Source: Bifidobacterium tsurumiense (GTDB lineage: Bacteria; Actinomycetota; Actinomycetes; Actinomycetales; Bifidobacteriaceae). Taken from it: DNA of 64,000 bases. Where the stretch lies: contig NZ_JGZU01000002.1 in assembly GCF_000741765.1 (NCBI RefSeq), forward strand, positions 1 through 64,000. The letters are read 5' to 3'. The notes beneath the pieces are model-generated. The model had not been told where the DNA came from, ran no database searches, and saw only the letters and a list, made by a program, of their open reading frames with translations. Shown here piece by piece: positions 26,984 to 36,589 of the stretch. The number at the start of each line of letters is the position of its first letter. Position 1 is the stretch's first letter. A program made the translations under genes and the position numbers.

Positions 26984-28207
26984 ATGGAAACGCTAACACT
27001 GAATTTACTGGACGAAGCCGTCAGAGCTGGTGGCCCTGCAAGCCTGTGCGAACGAATCTACCTCGTGCCTGCTGGAGGGGCTTCAAGTATCGTGTCGCCT
27101 GCAAAGTACACGACTTCTGGTGGGAAGCCGGCATATATCTTTGAATATCGCAATGTGTCTGTCGAGGTGGAAGGTGATCCCACGCCTGAGCTCAAGAAGG
27201 CCGTGCTTATTGATTCAAAGAATTCGCATGCGAACCGTTTAGAACAAATCATCACGGATGCGCTGAAGGATGGAAAAGGTTTGCTCAGCAAAATGCCTCG
27301 CATCCGAGTCACATACTCAGTCGGCGATGCCGGAACCAAGTCGTATTTTGATACTCAGCTGCCTCATAGGGCTTTTGACGGCCATATTCGTGTGGGCGAT
27401 CATCAGGGAGAGCCAACAACGGTTGTTGATGAATATCGTGAAGCACGCAATGCAACCCTAGATGATCTGCTGCCTTTGTTCACGCTTTCGCCTGATACGG
27501 TGGCCTTTGGCGGATGGGATTCGACCCGTAGCCGCAACCAGTTGCGTATCCCATCGGTATTCAACGGTGAGATTATCGGTATTCTTGCCGATCAAAGCGA
27601 TCGTGATCCTTCAATCCATCGTGCAGGTGCTCGAGTCGACCCGGTAGAGGCCAGCGTTTCTTTCGCCAATGATAAGAAAGCCCGTGAGGCAATTCTTCGT
27701 GATGCAACCGACTTGAGCGCAAGTGCACAGAAGTCCTTCAGCAGTAAAGGCAAAGGTTCCACGATTGGTCTTGGTGCAATTCCTCCAAGTGTCAGCGATG
27801 ATAACTTGGATGGTGTTGCTATTAATAACGCAATTTGCACACATGTATTGAGCTTTTCCATGCTGCGTACCTTCCGCTTCGGAAAGGGTCCCGAGGGTGA
27901 TGAGGCTATTCGCGCGTTGATCGCCGCTATGATTTTGCGCGCTATGGCCGGATATAATGCCGATCCAGTGCTTCGTGCGAATTGCTATCTTGTTGAGTCT
28001 GCCAAGCCTGAAATGACATTGGATATGCGCAATGGTGAATCCAAGGATCTGGAGCCACTTACTCCGGAAACCGCGGAGGCATTGTTGCAGGCTGCATACG
28101 AGCAGGCTCATGACAAGGCGGGAATAATCTGGGAAGGCCAGACCTTCGAGGTTGACGGCAATCCAGCGGTCATTGCGAATAGTTCTGCCGATGAGGGGGA
28201 TAACTGA
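26984..28207 (+). CDS. csb1: Type I-G CRISPR Cas7 subunit (Csb1, GSU0053 family)
   Basis: A 407-residue Cas7-group protein that would line the crRNA in the surveillance complex. Features of Csb1 are the N-terminal ERIYLVPAGG segment, an internal LPHRAFDGHIR, FGGWDSTRSRNQLRIPSVF and the conserved IGLGAIPPSVSD segment. AGAAAGGAAAG precedes the ATG. It opens the operon; its stop overlaps the csb2 start by one base. With csb2, a C-terminal-HD cas3 and a cas4-cas1 fusion it assigns the locus to subtype I-G (formerly I-U). Confidence 0.9.
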   Translation: METLTLNLLDEAVRAGGPASLCERIYLVPAGGASSIVSPAKYTTSGGKPAYIFEYRNVSVEVEGDPTPELKKAVLIDSKNSHANRLEQIITDALKDGKGLLSKMPRIRVTYSVGDAGTKSYFDTQLPHRAFDGHIRVGDHQGEPTTVVDEYREARNATLDDLLPLFTLSPDTVAFGGWDSTRSRNQLRIPSVFNGEIIGILADQSDRDPSIHRAGARVDPVEASVSFANDKKAREAILRDATDLSASAQKSFSSKGKGSTIGLGAIPPSVSDDNLDGVAINNAICTHVLSFSMLRTFRFGKGPEGDEAIRALIAAMILRAMAGYNADPVLRANCYLVESAKPEMTLDMRNGESKDLEPLTPETAEALLQAAYEQAHDKAGIIWEGQTFEVDGNPAVIANSSADEGDN

Positions 28208-29970
28208 TGCCCTTTACCATCTCAGCAGAGTTCTTGCTGGGAACGTATCAGGGGAGGGATTCAGGCGGCAAACCTGAACGATATCCGTCCCCGGACAGGC
28301 TCTATAAAGCCTTAGTGTCTGTTGCATACAGAACTTTCCAGTATGAACATCAACAATCCGACAATCCGAGCGGTTTATCTGATGAGGATATCAGCGCCGC
28401 CTTGGATTGGCTTGAAGGCAATCCCCCGGACTCGATCTACTTGCCACACTCAGACTTTAGTGCATATGGGCGGTCTTCGAGTTCGGTCGTATACCGCGAC
28501 AAAGGATATATTGAAGGCTTGAGTAAAAAGGCCTTGAGTAAAAAGGCACAGCCCAAAGTGGCTGCGGCCTTGGCATCCACATCGGTCACATATCCCGATA
28601 AATCCTCTGAACACTTGTTGACATGGCAATGGGAGCAAAGGCCTTCGCCATCCATCGAATCGACTTTGTCGCAGCTATGTTGGGAAGTACCTTATCTGGG
28701 CGAAGCATGTTCGAAAGTGCGTTTGAGTGCTCAGTCCATACAAAGTGAGGACTATCCAATATCCGGATCGGTCATCAAAGATAAGGCTGTAGGCTTCGAG
28801 AGCCTGATGCGAAGGGGCCATATTATTTTCGCTTATCCAGGAAAGGGGCGCTTGGAGGAGCTTAAGCAAGGATATGAGCAAATAAATCCCACAAAAGCAT
28901 CGTCAAAAGTCGACAGTCGAAAAGCCGAACAGAACCTGCTTGACGCATTGCCTATGTTGGATACCGCACAACAAGCAAGCTACTCTATTCCAGCTGCCAA
29001 AACATCGGATCTCAAAGTGCCGTGGCCTGATCTCATCGTGATACCGGTGGAATTGGATCAGTCTGAAAACACCGAGTCACAATGGGTGCCGGAGCGACAT
29101 GAGTTTGTCGGTTGGTCAGTGGCCTTGCACCGATTCCTCGTGCGACAGTGGGGACTGAATCCTCCACCATCGTTACTCGGCAAATATGTGGTCAATGAAG
29201 AAGAACTCAGGCCTGCCAACAACGTTGCCATCCAGATATTGAGTGAAAGCCTTGGCGCTGCGGCGGATCTGATTAGCGATGAAGTCAAAGGCTGTGGGTT
29301 CCCGGCATTCATTGTGATGCTGCCAGACACCATGCCTGAGGCGGATAAGCAGGCATTGTTCAGAGTGTGCCGTGAAAGCCAAGGGAAGCATTTGTTCTTT
29401 TCGCGCAACGTGGGCAGAATCCGTTTGGGCAGCGCTGCATATTTTGCTCAGGCAAGATTGTGGAAACAACCTCCTGTGGATCGTGTTCGTTTCTGGAGGC
29501 CGTTCCCTATGGCGGTTTCTGAAATACGTCCGATGCCTGATGATGCGAGAACTGGTCGCAGGTGGAAAGCGGCGGAGTCCATGTATTTGGCGCTTGGACA
29601 CGTTTGGCGTGATGACTTTTCCGACCCATCCGATCAGGAGGAGCCTGCGACCTATGAACAACGGATTTGGCAAATGGTTCATACCGTCTCGTCAGATCGG
29701 TCACCAATGCATATTTATGATGCCCATCCGATATTTGATGTGAATATGCAAGATTTTGCACATCATGTCAATAAGCAGAACGTTCTTCGAGGAACCAGCG
29801 GGCTTATTTCGATCGATGGGCAACAACGCTCATTGCAGTGTGCTGCGATATCGATAGGTCAGAGTCGACATCTGGGTGGCGGATTGCTATTGCCAGTGGA
29901 TTTGCCGCAGGAACTCGTAGAAAGTTCCGGCGAACAGGGACGAAAGGTTCCGGTATGGCTGCAGAAGTAA
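28207..29970 (+). CDS. csb2: Type I-G Cas5-Cas6-like protein (Csb2, GSU0054 family)
   Basis: A 587-residue RAMP protein thought to combine the Cas5 role (capping the crRNA 5' handle) and Cas6 role (processing pre-crRNA). The start MPFTISAEFLLGTYQG, then YPSPDRLYKALVSVAY, and RVRFWRPFPMAVSEIRP are typical of this family; RHLGGGLLLPVD near the C-terminus is the glycine-rich loop of RAMP proteins. A 15-bp direct duplication (about 28517-28547) encodes LSKKALSKKA. It overlaps csb1 and cas3, so the effector genes are translationally coupled. Confidence 0.9.
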   Translation: MPFTISAEFLLGTYQGRDSGGKPERYPSPDRLYKALVSVAYRTFQYEHQQSDNPSGLSDEDISAALDWLEGNPPDSIYLPHSDFSAYGRSSSSVVYRDKGYIEGLSKKALSKKAQPKVAAALASTSVTYPDKSSEHLLTWQWEQRPSPSIESTLSQLCWEVPYLGEACSKVRLSAQSIQSEDYPISGSVIKDKAVGFESLMRRGHIIFAYPGKGRLEELKQGYEQINPTKASSKVDSRKAEQNLLDALPMLDTAQQASYSIPAAKTSDLKVPWPDLIVIPVELDQSENTESQWVPERHEFVGWSVALHRFLVRQWGLNPPPSLLGKYVVNEEELRPANNVAIQILSESLGAAADLISDEVKGCGFPAFIVMLPDTMPEADKQALFRVCRESQGKHLFFSRNVGRIRLGSAAYFAQARLWKQPPVDRVRFWRPFPMAVSEIRPMPDDARTGRRWKAAESMYLALGHVWRDDFSDPSDQEEPATYEQRIWQMVHTVSSDRSPMHIYDAHPIFDVNMQDFAHHVNKQNVLRGTSGLISIDGQQRSLQCAAISIGQSRHLGGGLLLPVDLPQELVESSGEQGRKVPVWLQK

Positions 29971-32900
29971 CATTTATTAACGAGCTGGAACGACGCTTTC
30001 GGGACTTTATCGCATTCGCACATAGCAATGGGAACGCTGAATCCAAGCGGGTTCCGTATCAATGGCAGATCAGGCTCTTGCACAATATTGTGCAAGAAGG
30101 ACGATGGCCAGATCAGATAGTGGCGCCGACGGCTTCGGGCAAAACATGCGTTATCGATATCCATGTTTTTCTGAACGCCATGGCTGGTCTGCAACAAGAG
30201 GGCCTCTTGCCTGAACTGTCCAATTCTCACTCGTTGCAGTCTTTGCCACGCAGACTTGCATTGACGGTGAATCGGCGTTCTTTGGTGGATGACCAATACG
30301 AAGAAGCTGTTAGCCTGCGCGACCGAATTATGCACGACCCGCAAGATGATAGTTCCCGATACGACAGCATGCAGGAGTTCCGGCTGGGACTCCAGTGCCG
30401 TTCGGGATTGGTCAAGGGTGAACAGCTTCAGGTGCAAGACGACCGCGAAGGTTTGCATACGCTGATGACCGTGGAGTTGCGTGGCGGAAGCGGCTCTAGC
30501 GCAGATCGGCGTGAATGGCGATATCATCCCCAAACATGCGCGGTGATATGTGCAACGCCAGATATGTTTGGCAGTCGCTTGCTGTTCCGTGGATACGGTA
30601 CCAGTAGGAGTATGCGCCCAATGGAAGCTGGGGAACTTGCATATGACACGGTTCTCATAGCTGATGAGGCGCATTTAAGCAGGCAGTTGGTGGAGACTGC
30701 GCGGCAGATTCCGCGCATCGAATCCATGGCGGGTGATGCTGTCCGTTCCTGTGTACCCACATTGCAAGTGGTGGAAACCACAGCCACTCCGCAAAGTGAG
30801 GAAAAGCAGGGGAACAAGGCGAATGCCGGACTGGTGAGTGTTGGTGTTGAGGCAAGTGACTTTGACAATGATGCTGCGCTCGCCAAACGATTGTGCACGC
30901 CTAAACATTTGGTTTTGGAGCAGACTGCGCAAAAAACCAACGAGCTTGCCGATCAAATAGTTGATCGTTGCGAGGTGTTGATTTTGGAATATGAAAGCCG
31001 GCAGTATGACGATGCGTCATTGCCGGTGCTGGGTTGTGTGCTGAACACCGTCGATATGGCTCGCCGTGTCAAGTCCAATCTAGAGAAACGACTGAAAAAG
31101 GCTGGTATCACAAGGCCGGTTAAGGCTTATGTGGGGCCGATGCGTGCTTATGAAAAGACGGGCGTTGCGCAGGAGTTGTCAACGATTTCTGATGCAGGTC
31201 TCGCAAGTTCAGATTCCGATAGCATTGCTTCACATCCATGCTGCGTGATTGGCACACAGACCCTGGAAGTCGGTGTCGATGTCGATTTCACGGATATGGT
31301 CACTGAACTTGCCCCCGCCAGTGCGATCGTGCAGCGTGCAGGGAGAGTGAACCGCCAAGGAAAGCGTGATTCTGCTCGATTGTTCGTTTACGGCGCGAGT
31401 GAGCAACTTGCCGAGAATGAACAGCAGAAGATGGCCAGACCATATGATGCCGAGGAATTACGCGAAGCTTCTGCTTGGCTGCGAGCGATATCCGATGATC
31501 AAGGAGATATCGATTGTTGCGCCTGGGCTATTCGCATCGCTGGAGAAGAAGGCAATCCGGTTCCTGCAAGCAAGCCGCAACGACTGCTCTATCAACGATT
31601 GGAGTATTGGGATGTCGAAAACCTCTCCAATACCGATGAACAGCTATTCGCAGACTGTTCGATTCGTGAACTGCAGCAAACTCCTTCGGATATTGAGTTG
31701 TGGGTGCGAGACAGTTTGGATAATGCCAATATCCCGGATTCGGTCGGTGTTATCGTCCGAGACCTGCCTTGGGATGATGCGGTGGCTTCCGCATTGCTGG
31801 AAATGATTCCTCCTCTTGATCAGGAAATCATGCCGGTGCGGAATCGAATGCAGCTCACTGGCAAAAAGGATTCATTACAGGCATATCTTGCACAATCGCA
31901 GATATTGGTCAAAGATTCTAAGACTCAAGCATCTGTGATACATAAGTCAAGGGTATTCAGGTACAGGGCTTCTGAATCGGAAAATCACCGGATTCAAGTG
32001 TTTACCGATGAGAAGGCATTTGCTCAAGCCGCTCCGCCATTGGTGGCAGCCGGCGATGTGTTCATTGTGGATACTTATGCGCAGCTATTCGACGAGTTGC
32101 CAAGTTTTTCACCTGAATCCGGAGAAAATGCTTGCAGCGTTCTTATGAAACGAAACGATAACGAGGAACCGGATGTCGCGGTATACCGCGTTGACCGTTT
32201 GTCGGCAACGTCACTCGCCAAGGCTGCCGAGTCCTTGATTCAACGAGAACAAGCCATTCGTGAGCACATGGAAACAGGAAGCTCAGAACTCGGGTCAAGC
32301 GTTGATGAATTGCGTGAAGTGGTGCCTGATCTCATTCGGGAATTCCTTGAGCAGGAACAGGCTGTCTCAGGTGGAACTCAGTCACATCAATCTGAGAAAG
32401 TCGATGTTCATCTCGATATCGCTGACTGGTTTGCGGATGAAGGTGTATTCGAGACCTCGAAGAAAATCGTGGCAACCGGCGAGGATCTCGTCGAATCTCA
32501 CGATTATTCCGACTGGTGGATTGTGTTGCGCAACAATGCGTCACTCACAGGTGATGCCGCGAGTCAGGAGATATCGACCTCCAATCGTGTGCTTCTCCAA
32601 GGAGAACATGGTCATCAGCAACATGTTGCTGATAGAGCCGTTGAGTTGGCAAAGCAGTTGCATTTGTCAGATGAACTTGTTTCGGCTTTGCAATTGGCGG
32701 GGCAATACCACGACGAAGGTAAAAAGGATGAGCGCTTCCAAAGGCTGCTGAGGCGCGGCAGAAAACAAGGCAATACTGAATATCTTGCCAAGAGTGGATT
32801 CTCATCATGGAAAGGTGAACGTCAATTCCGTAGCGAGAATCGACTTACCGGCTGGAGGCATGAGCAACGCTCTGTAGCGGAATTCGATATTGCAATACGT

Positions 32901-33200
32901 TCCGGCTCCATTGAAGGCAGTGTCTTTTCGGATTGCAATATGGACCTCGTGTTCAGGCTCATTGGAACCTCACACGGTCACGGCCGGTCGACATTCAATC
33001 AGGTGTCTGCATCGCTGCTGCCGCAGGCATCGGAAGAATACGATCCACAACTTATTCGAAGTGCTCAAGAGTTCTTTGACAACGGTTTGTGGGAATCGGT
33101 AATAGCGAAAACCGCGCAAGAGTATGGCTTCTGGGGTGTTTCCTACTTGGAAGCGCTGCTGAGAGCCGCCGATATCACGGTTTCGAAGGAGGGTCGTTGA
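29955..33200 (+). CDS. cas3: Cas3 helicase-nuclease with C-terminal HD domain
   Basis: A 1081-residue Cas3 that unwinds and degrades DNA recruited by the crRNA complex. Superfamily 2 motifs come first: APTASGKT (about 57-64), DEAH box LIADEAHLSRQL (about 233-244) and motif VI VQRAGRVNRQGK (about 457). The HD nuclease is at the C-terminus: HGHQQHVADRA, AGQYHDEGKKDERF (about 915-928) and GTSHGHGRSTF. Helicase-then-HD order is characteristic of subtype I-G. I start at MAAEVTF because an upstream in-frame start lies inside csb2. Overlap with csb2 is 16 nt. Appears intact. Confidence 0.93.
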   Translation: MAAEVTFINELERRFRDFIAFAHSNGNAESKRVPYQWQIRLLHNIVQEGRWPDQIVAPTASGKTCVIDIHVFLNAMAGLQQEGLLPELSNSHSLQSLPRRLALTVNRRSLVDDQYEEAVSLRDRIMHDPQDDSSRYDSMQEFRLGLQCRSGLVKGEQLQVQDDREGLHTLMTVELRGGSGSSADRREWRYHPQTCAVICATPDMFGSRLLFRGYGTSRSMRPMEAGELAYDTVLIADEAHLSRQLVETARQIPRIESMAGDAVRSCVPTLQVVETTATPQSEEKQGNKANAGLVSVGVEASDFDNDAALAKRLCTPKHLVLEQTAQKTNELADQIVDRCEVLILEYESRQYDDASLPVLGCVLNTVDMARRVKSNLEKRLKKAGITRPVKAYVGPMRAYEKTGVAQELSTISDAGLASSDSDSIASHPCCVIGTQTLEVGVDVDFTDMVTELAPASAIVQRAGRVNRQGKRDSARLFVYGASEQLAENEQQKMARPYDAEELREASAWLRAISDDQGDIDCCAWAIRIAGEEGNPVPASKPQRLLYQRLEYWDVENLSNTDEQLFADCSIRELQQTPSDIELWVRDSLDNANIPDSVGVIVRDLPWDDAVASALLEMIPPLDQEIMPVRNRMQLTGKKDSLQAYLAQSQILVKDSKTQASVIHKSRVFRYRASESENHRIQVFTDEKAFAQAAPPLVAAGDVFIVDTYAQLFDELPSFSPESGENACSVLMKRNDNEEPDVAVYRVDRLSATSLAKAAESLIQREQAIREHMETGSSELGSSVDELREVVPDLIREFLEQEQAVSGGTQSHQSEKVDVHLDIADWFADEGVFETSKKIVATGEDLVESHDYSDWWIVLRNNASLTGDAASQEISTSNRVLLQGEHGHQQHVADRAVELAKQLHLSDELVSALQLAGQYHDEGKKDERFQRLLRRGRKQGNTEYLAKSGFSSWKGERQFRSENRLTGWRHEQRSVAEFDIAIRSGSIEGSVFSDCNMDLVFRLIGTSHGHGRSTFNQVSASLLPQASEEYDPQLIRSAQEFFDNGLWESVIAKTAQEYGFWGVSYLEALLRAADITVSKEGR

Positions 33201-33202
33201 TC

Positions 33203-34282
33203 ATGGAGGAATTGACGTTATCCGTTGATGTCATGGATGCTTTCGACCACTTCTTCGTGGCAGGCCTTGCTGCAATCCTCGAAGACGAATACAGCACGCC
33301 TTGTTCTTGGAAATGGGACGATTTCCAGACGGTGACCATCGCCATGAGCGGTCTGGATGATATGAGAGCGGCACAGGCGGTCAGCCGGCACGTTCAACGA
33401 TGGGCCGAATCTGAGTGGTTGCAATCCTCAGGGGATTACACCATAACCTCACCGCATCCAGAAAACAGCAAGTCATCATCGATTCATGCCACGATGTCTC
33501 CGCGATTGAGCGGCTTGACAGAACCATATGGCTGGCAGCGATTGCAAGCAGATCGACATAAGGCCATCGACGCTCTGCAAACATCCGGAGATCGTAGGTA
33601 TATCGGTGCGCTAGGTGAGCCTTCCTATTGGTCGGGTCGGCGAAACGCCTCCAGCCTCGATGCGGATATGGGTGCATCGCGTTGGGAAATGGTTGCTCGC
33701 AACCGTGGCCAGGAGTTTATCGGTGGAAGGTTGTTGCCTTTGGCTCAAGCTGTGTCGCAGCGCGATATCGACAAGCTGAGAACTGGATTGCTAGGTGAAA
33801 CGATTGATGATGAGGTTGGCAAAAACCAAAGCGATAGTCGCTCTGCCACTGGTTTGCACAGGCCTCAAGTCACTGATAATGCGCGGGTGTGGTGTGCCCT
33901 TATGGGTGTTTCTGCTTTTCCTCATATGGTGACCACGGCTGGGTTTACCCGAGACGCGACTGCTGGACTCACGCAATTGCGAGGGCTCAAACGCTTCTCG
34001 GTGTTGCCTGTGTCAGATCAGTTCTGGACCTTGGCAAAATATCGTTCCATCACTCGAAGCGCAGCTCTGCTCTCCAGCGGCGTCGAGCTTGTCCAACGCG
34101 GAGAATTGGGGGATGCCCCTGCGGATCCATCATTGCTCTCTCAAGATGGAACCGTACCAGGATTCGATTGGCTGAAAGAAAAGGGTGTTGTTGCATGCGC
34201 GTTGTTCAGGCAATTCGTATCTGACAATGCAAGTGCTCCCGAGCGCTGGATCGAGCGAGGACATCTGGTCCCAGTTGTCTAA
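33203..34282 (+). CDS. Type I-G small Cas8-like subunit (Cas8u2/Csb3 type)
   Basis: A 359-residue protein without strong motifs, placed between cas3 and cas4-cas1, where I-G loci carry the Cas8u2 or Csb3 subunit. It would help PAM recognition and Cas3 recruitment. It begins 3 nt after the cas3 stop, with GGAGGGTCGTTGATC before the ATG. An in-frame start 114 nt upstream lies within cas3 and is less likely. The call rests on gene order and size; Cas8 proteins diverge quickly. Confidence 0.65.
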   Translation: MEELTLSVDVMDAFDHFFVAGLAAILEDEYSTPCSWKWDDFQTVTIAMSGLDDMRAAQAVSRHVQRWAESEWLQSSGDYTITSPHPENSKSSSIHATMSPRLSGLTEPYGWQRLQADRHKAIDALQTSGDRRYIGALGEPSYWSGRRNASSLDADMGASRWEMVARNRGQEFIGGRLLPLAQAVSQRDIDKLRTGLLGETIDDEVGKNQSDSRSATGLHRPQVTDNARVWCALMGVSAFPHMVTTAGFTRDATAGLTQLRGLKRFSVLPVSDQFWTLAKYRSITRSAALLSSGVELVQRGELGDAPADPSLLSQDGTVPGFDWLKEKGVVACALFRQFVSDNASAPERWIERGHLVPVV

Positions 34283-34295
34283 CAAGTGATGCCGT

Positions 34296-34359
34296 GCGGT
34301 GGCCGGAAGATATTGAATCGCAATGAATGCGAATCAAAACAATATATTGCGGCCACCGC
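34296..34359 (+). ncRNA. Strong RNA hairpin between effector and adaptation cas genes
   Basis: GCGGTGGCCGGAAGATATTG (34296-34315) and CAATATATTGCGGCCACCGC (34340-34359) pair over 20 positions with two mismatches. The 24-nt loop holds a second perfect hairpin, TCGCA-ATGAA-TGCGA (34318-34332). No U-run follows, so it is not a standard terminator. It fills the only real gap (119 nt) in the cas gene run. Possible roles: a processing or stability element, a regulator site, or a small RNA. Its folding is seen; the function is inferred. Confidence 0.55.
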
Positions 34360-34401
34360 CATATTTGGGGTTAATAGAATTCAAAGCAGGAAGGAATCAT
34401 C

Positions 34402-35991
34402 ATGGACGATGATCCAATTCCAATCAGTTTGGTTGCGCATACCATATTTTGCCCGCGTCGAGCTTGGCTGGAGGCAACTGGGGAAAAAGTTGAGTCAAGT
34501 CAAATAGAACGAGGCAATTACGACCACCGAATCGTGGATCGGACTGGTGGAGCAAAGGATGCTGATTCATTTCAAGCCATCAATATTCGTCATGAAGAAT
34601 GGGGAGTTTCAGGCAAGCTTGACGCTGCGCAGATGACCGATGACGGCGTAGTCATTAGGGAATATAAAGCGACGCCTGTGAAGCGAAGCATGACTGTGAC
34701 AGAAGCCATGCGAATTCAACTGGCATTACAGGCTGCCTGCCTGATGGATATGGGATATCGCGTCGCTGGTACCGAAATATTCTTTACGACTCATCACCGT
34801 CGCGTAGAGGTTGAGTTGGATGAAGACGATTTTGCACGAGCCAAGGATGCTGTTGATCAAACCCGTGCGTTGATTACTTCGGATACTGCACCAGAGCCAC
34901 TTGAAGATGACGCGCGTTGCATGCGATGCTCGCATGTCGGTATTTGCTTGCCGGAGGAGAGAAAACTGACTGCAGTGAGTCATCGCATCGTGGTTGAAGC
35001 GCCGGATAATCAGGTCACGCACTTGTCGACGGCAGGGGCGAAGGCTTTCAGTCGAGCAGGGCGAATGGTGGTGTTCAAGGAGGGAGAGGAGATTGCATCG
35101 GTTCCATTGGATTCCATCCAGGGGTTGCAAATCCATGGCAATACGGATCTATCTAGTGGATTGATCAGAGAATTGATGTGGCGGAATATTCCGATTCTGT
35201 GGTGTAGCGGAACCGGTCGATTATATGGATGGTCGATGCCTTCATATGGTCCCAACGGCCAGCAGAGGGTTGACCAGCATGTGGCATCGCATGAAGGAAG
35301 GCTCGGTCTGGCACGAGAATTCATCATCTCAAAAGTTCATAATCAAGGGGTGTTGCTGAGGCGATCCGATAAACAAAATCCCGTGCTGCCGCAAATGCGA
35401 CAGATAGAGAAGCAGTTGGCGAATGCAAACAGATGGCAGGATGTTTTAGGCCTTGAAGGCGAAGCCGCGGCACTCTATTTCTCCCAATTCGGGCATTTGA
35501 TCAAAGCGGATAAGAGGGAGGATTGGGCGTGGACTGCAAGGATGCGCCGTCCGGCTCCGGATGCTTTGAATTCATTGCTCGATTATGCGTATACGCTCTT
35601 GCTTTCCGATTGTATCCGCGCGGTGCTCTCGTGCGGATTGGATCCCCATGCTGGATTCTTGCACAGCAGCAAAAGGAACAAGCCTGCGTTGGCGTTGGAT
35701 CTTATGGAGGAATTCAGGGCTCCCGTGGCTGATTCCGTGGTGCAAACCGTGGTCAACAACGGTGAGGTTCGAGCCTCAGGATTCGTGTATGCGCTTGGAT
35801 CGGTCCGTATGGATGATGTTACGAGGAAGACGTTGATCAGGGCTTATGAAAGGAGGATGGAGACGGAGTTAACTCATCCGCTTTTCGGCTACAAAGCTAC
35901 TTGGCGTCGAATCATTGAGATTCAGGCACGTCTGATTCTTGGATATTTGGACGGTACGCAGTCGGAATACAAGGGTATTCGAGTGCGATGA
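34402..35991 (+). CDS. cas4-cas1: Cas4-Cas1 fusion, CRISPR adaptation protein
   Basis: A 529-residue fusion. The Cas4 part (about 1-190) has the N-terminal Cys of HTIFCPRRAWLE, the RecB-like IREYKATPVKR strand and the C-terminal CMRCSHVGIC cluster (about 172, 175, 181) for an iron-sulfur cluster; it trims and PAM-selects prespacers. The Cas1 part (about 195-529) integrates them; metal residues are Glu in LEGEAAALYF (about 352), His in DPHAGFLHSS (about 416) and Glu in LDLMEEFRAP (about 437). All are present. AGGAAGGA precedes the ATG. Cas4-Cas1 fusions are typical of subtype I-G. Confidence 0.94.
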   Translation: MDDDPIPISLVAHTIFCPRRAWLEATGEKVESSQIERGNYDHRIVDRTGGAKDADSFQAINIRHEEWGVSGKLDAAQMTDDGVVIREYKATPVKRSMTVTEAMRIQLALQAACLMDMGYRVAGTEIFFTTHHRRVEVELDEDDFARAKDAVDQTRALITSDTAPEPLEDDARCMRCSHVGICLPEERKLTAVSHRIVVEAPDNQVTHLSTAGAKAFSRAGRMVVFKEGEEIASVPLDSIQGLQIHGNTDLSSGLIRELMWRNIPILWCSGTGRLYGWSMPSYGPNGQQRVDQHVASHEGRLGLAREFIISKVHNQGVLLRRSDKQNPVLPQMRQIEKQLANANRWQDVLGLEGEAAALYFSQFGHLIKADKREDWAWTARMRRPAPDALNSLLDYAYTLLLSDCIRAVLSCGLDPHAGFLHSSKRNKPALALDLMEEFRAPVADSVVQTVVNNGEVRASGFVYALGSVRMDDVTRKTLIRAYERRMETELTHPLFGYKATWRRIIEIQARLILGYLDGTQSEYKGIRVR

Positions 35992-36068
35992 ATGCTTTGT
36001 TGACCTCTGATTGAGCGTACTGTTCTGTTGTTTGTTTGTGCTGATTGTTGGCTTAGGGAAGTGGCGGG

Positions 36069-36365
36069 ATGCCTGATTACAAGAAAAGCTACTTGATTGC
36101 GTATGACATCGTCGATGACAACAGACGAAGTCATGTGGCAAAAGCATTGCAATCATATGGAGAGCGGTTGCAATACAGCGTATTTTTGCTTGAAGTCAGG
36201 CCGGCACAGATGATTCGAGTTCGCCAGCAATTGGAGTCTGAAATGGATCCGCAAGATAATTCGATTATTGTGTGTCCGCTCGGAAACAGCGCTCGTGCTG
36301 CTCAAGAGATTCAGTTTTTAGGAAGACATAGCTACGAGGATGTGGCTATTCCTACAGTGATTTAG
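36069..36365 (+). CDS. cas2: Cas2 adaptation protein
   Basis: A 98-residue ferredoxin-fold protein that bridges two Cas1 dimers. YLIAYDIVDDNRRSHVAKAL carries the conserved first-strand Asp, followed by YGERLQYSVFLLEV. Length is normal. It lies 77 nt after cas4-cas1 and 224 nt before the CRISPR array. Confidence 0.93.
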   Translation: MPDYKKSYLIAYDIVDDNRRSHVAKALQSYGERLQYSVFLLEVRPAQMIRVRQQLESEMDPQDNSIIVCPLGNSARAAQEIQFLGRHSYEDVAIPTVI

Positions 36366-36589
36366 CGCATAATGCGCTGGTTGTTTGATAATTCAAGAGT
36401 GGATTTTACATGGTTATGTGGTTGCGAGAGGTTCATCAGGTGGGAGATGGTGCCTCAAGCACTCGCGGTTGGAATTCTGCGGATTGTTGAGCGTGTTTGT
36501 GTTTGTGGGCCTTTGTGAATGGCGCTTTCGGAGAGCCGCTCGCGAAATAGGTGATTTATGCAGTCGCTCGAGTCCTTTATTATGGGTCT
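36366..36589 (+). promoter_or_regulatory. CRISPR leader
   Basis: The 224 nt between cas2 and the first repeat hold no gene. Its position upstream of the uniform end of the array, while the most diverged repeat is at the far end, marks it as the leader holding the array promoter and the site of new spacer entry. Confidence 0.65.

Noticed and set aside
34283..34401. A CreTA-type guard toxin-antitoxin RNA in the cas operon gap
   Set aside because: No diverged copy of the CRISPR repeat could be found in the gap, so there is no specific support beyond the hairpin.
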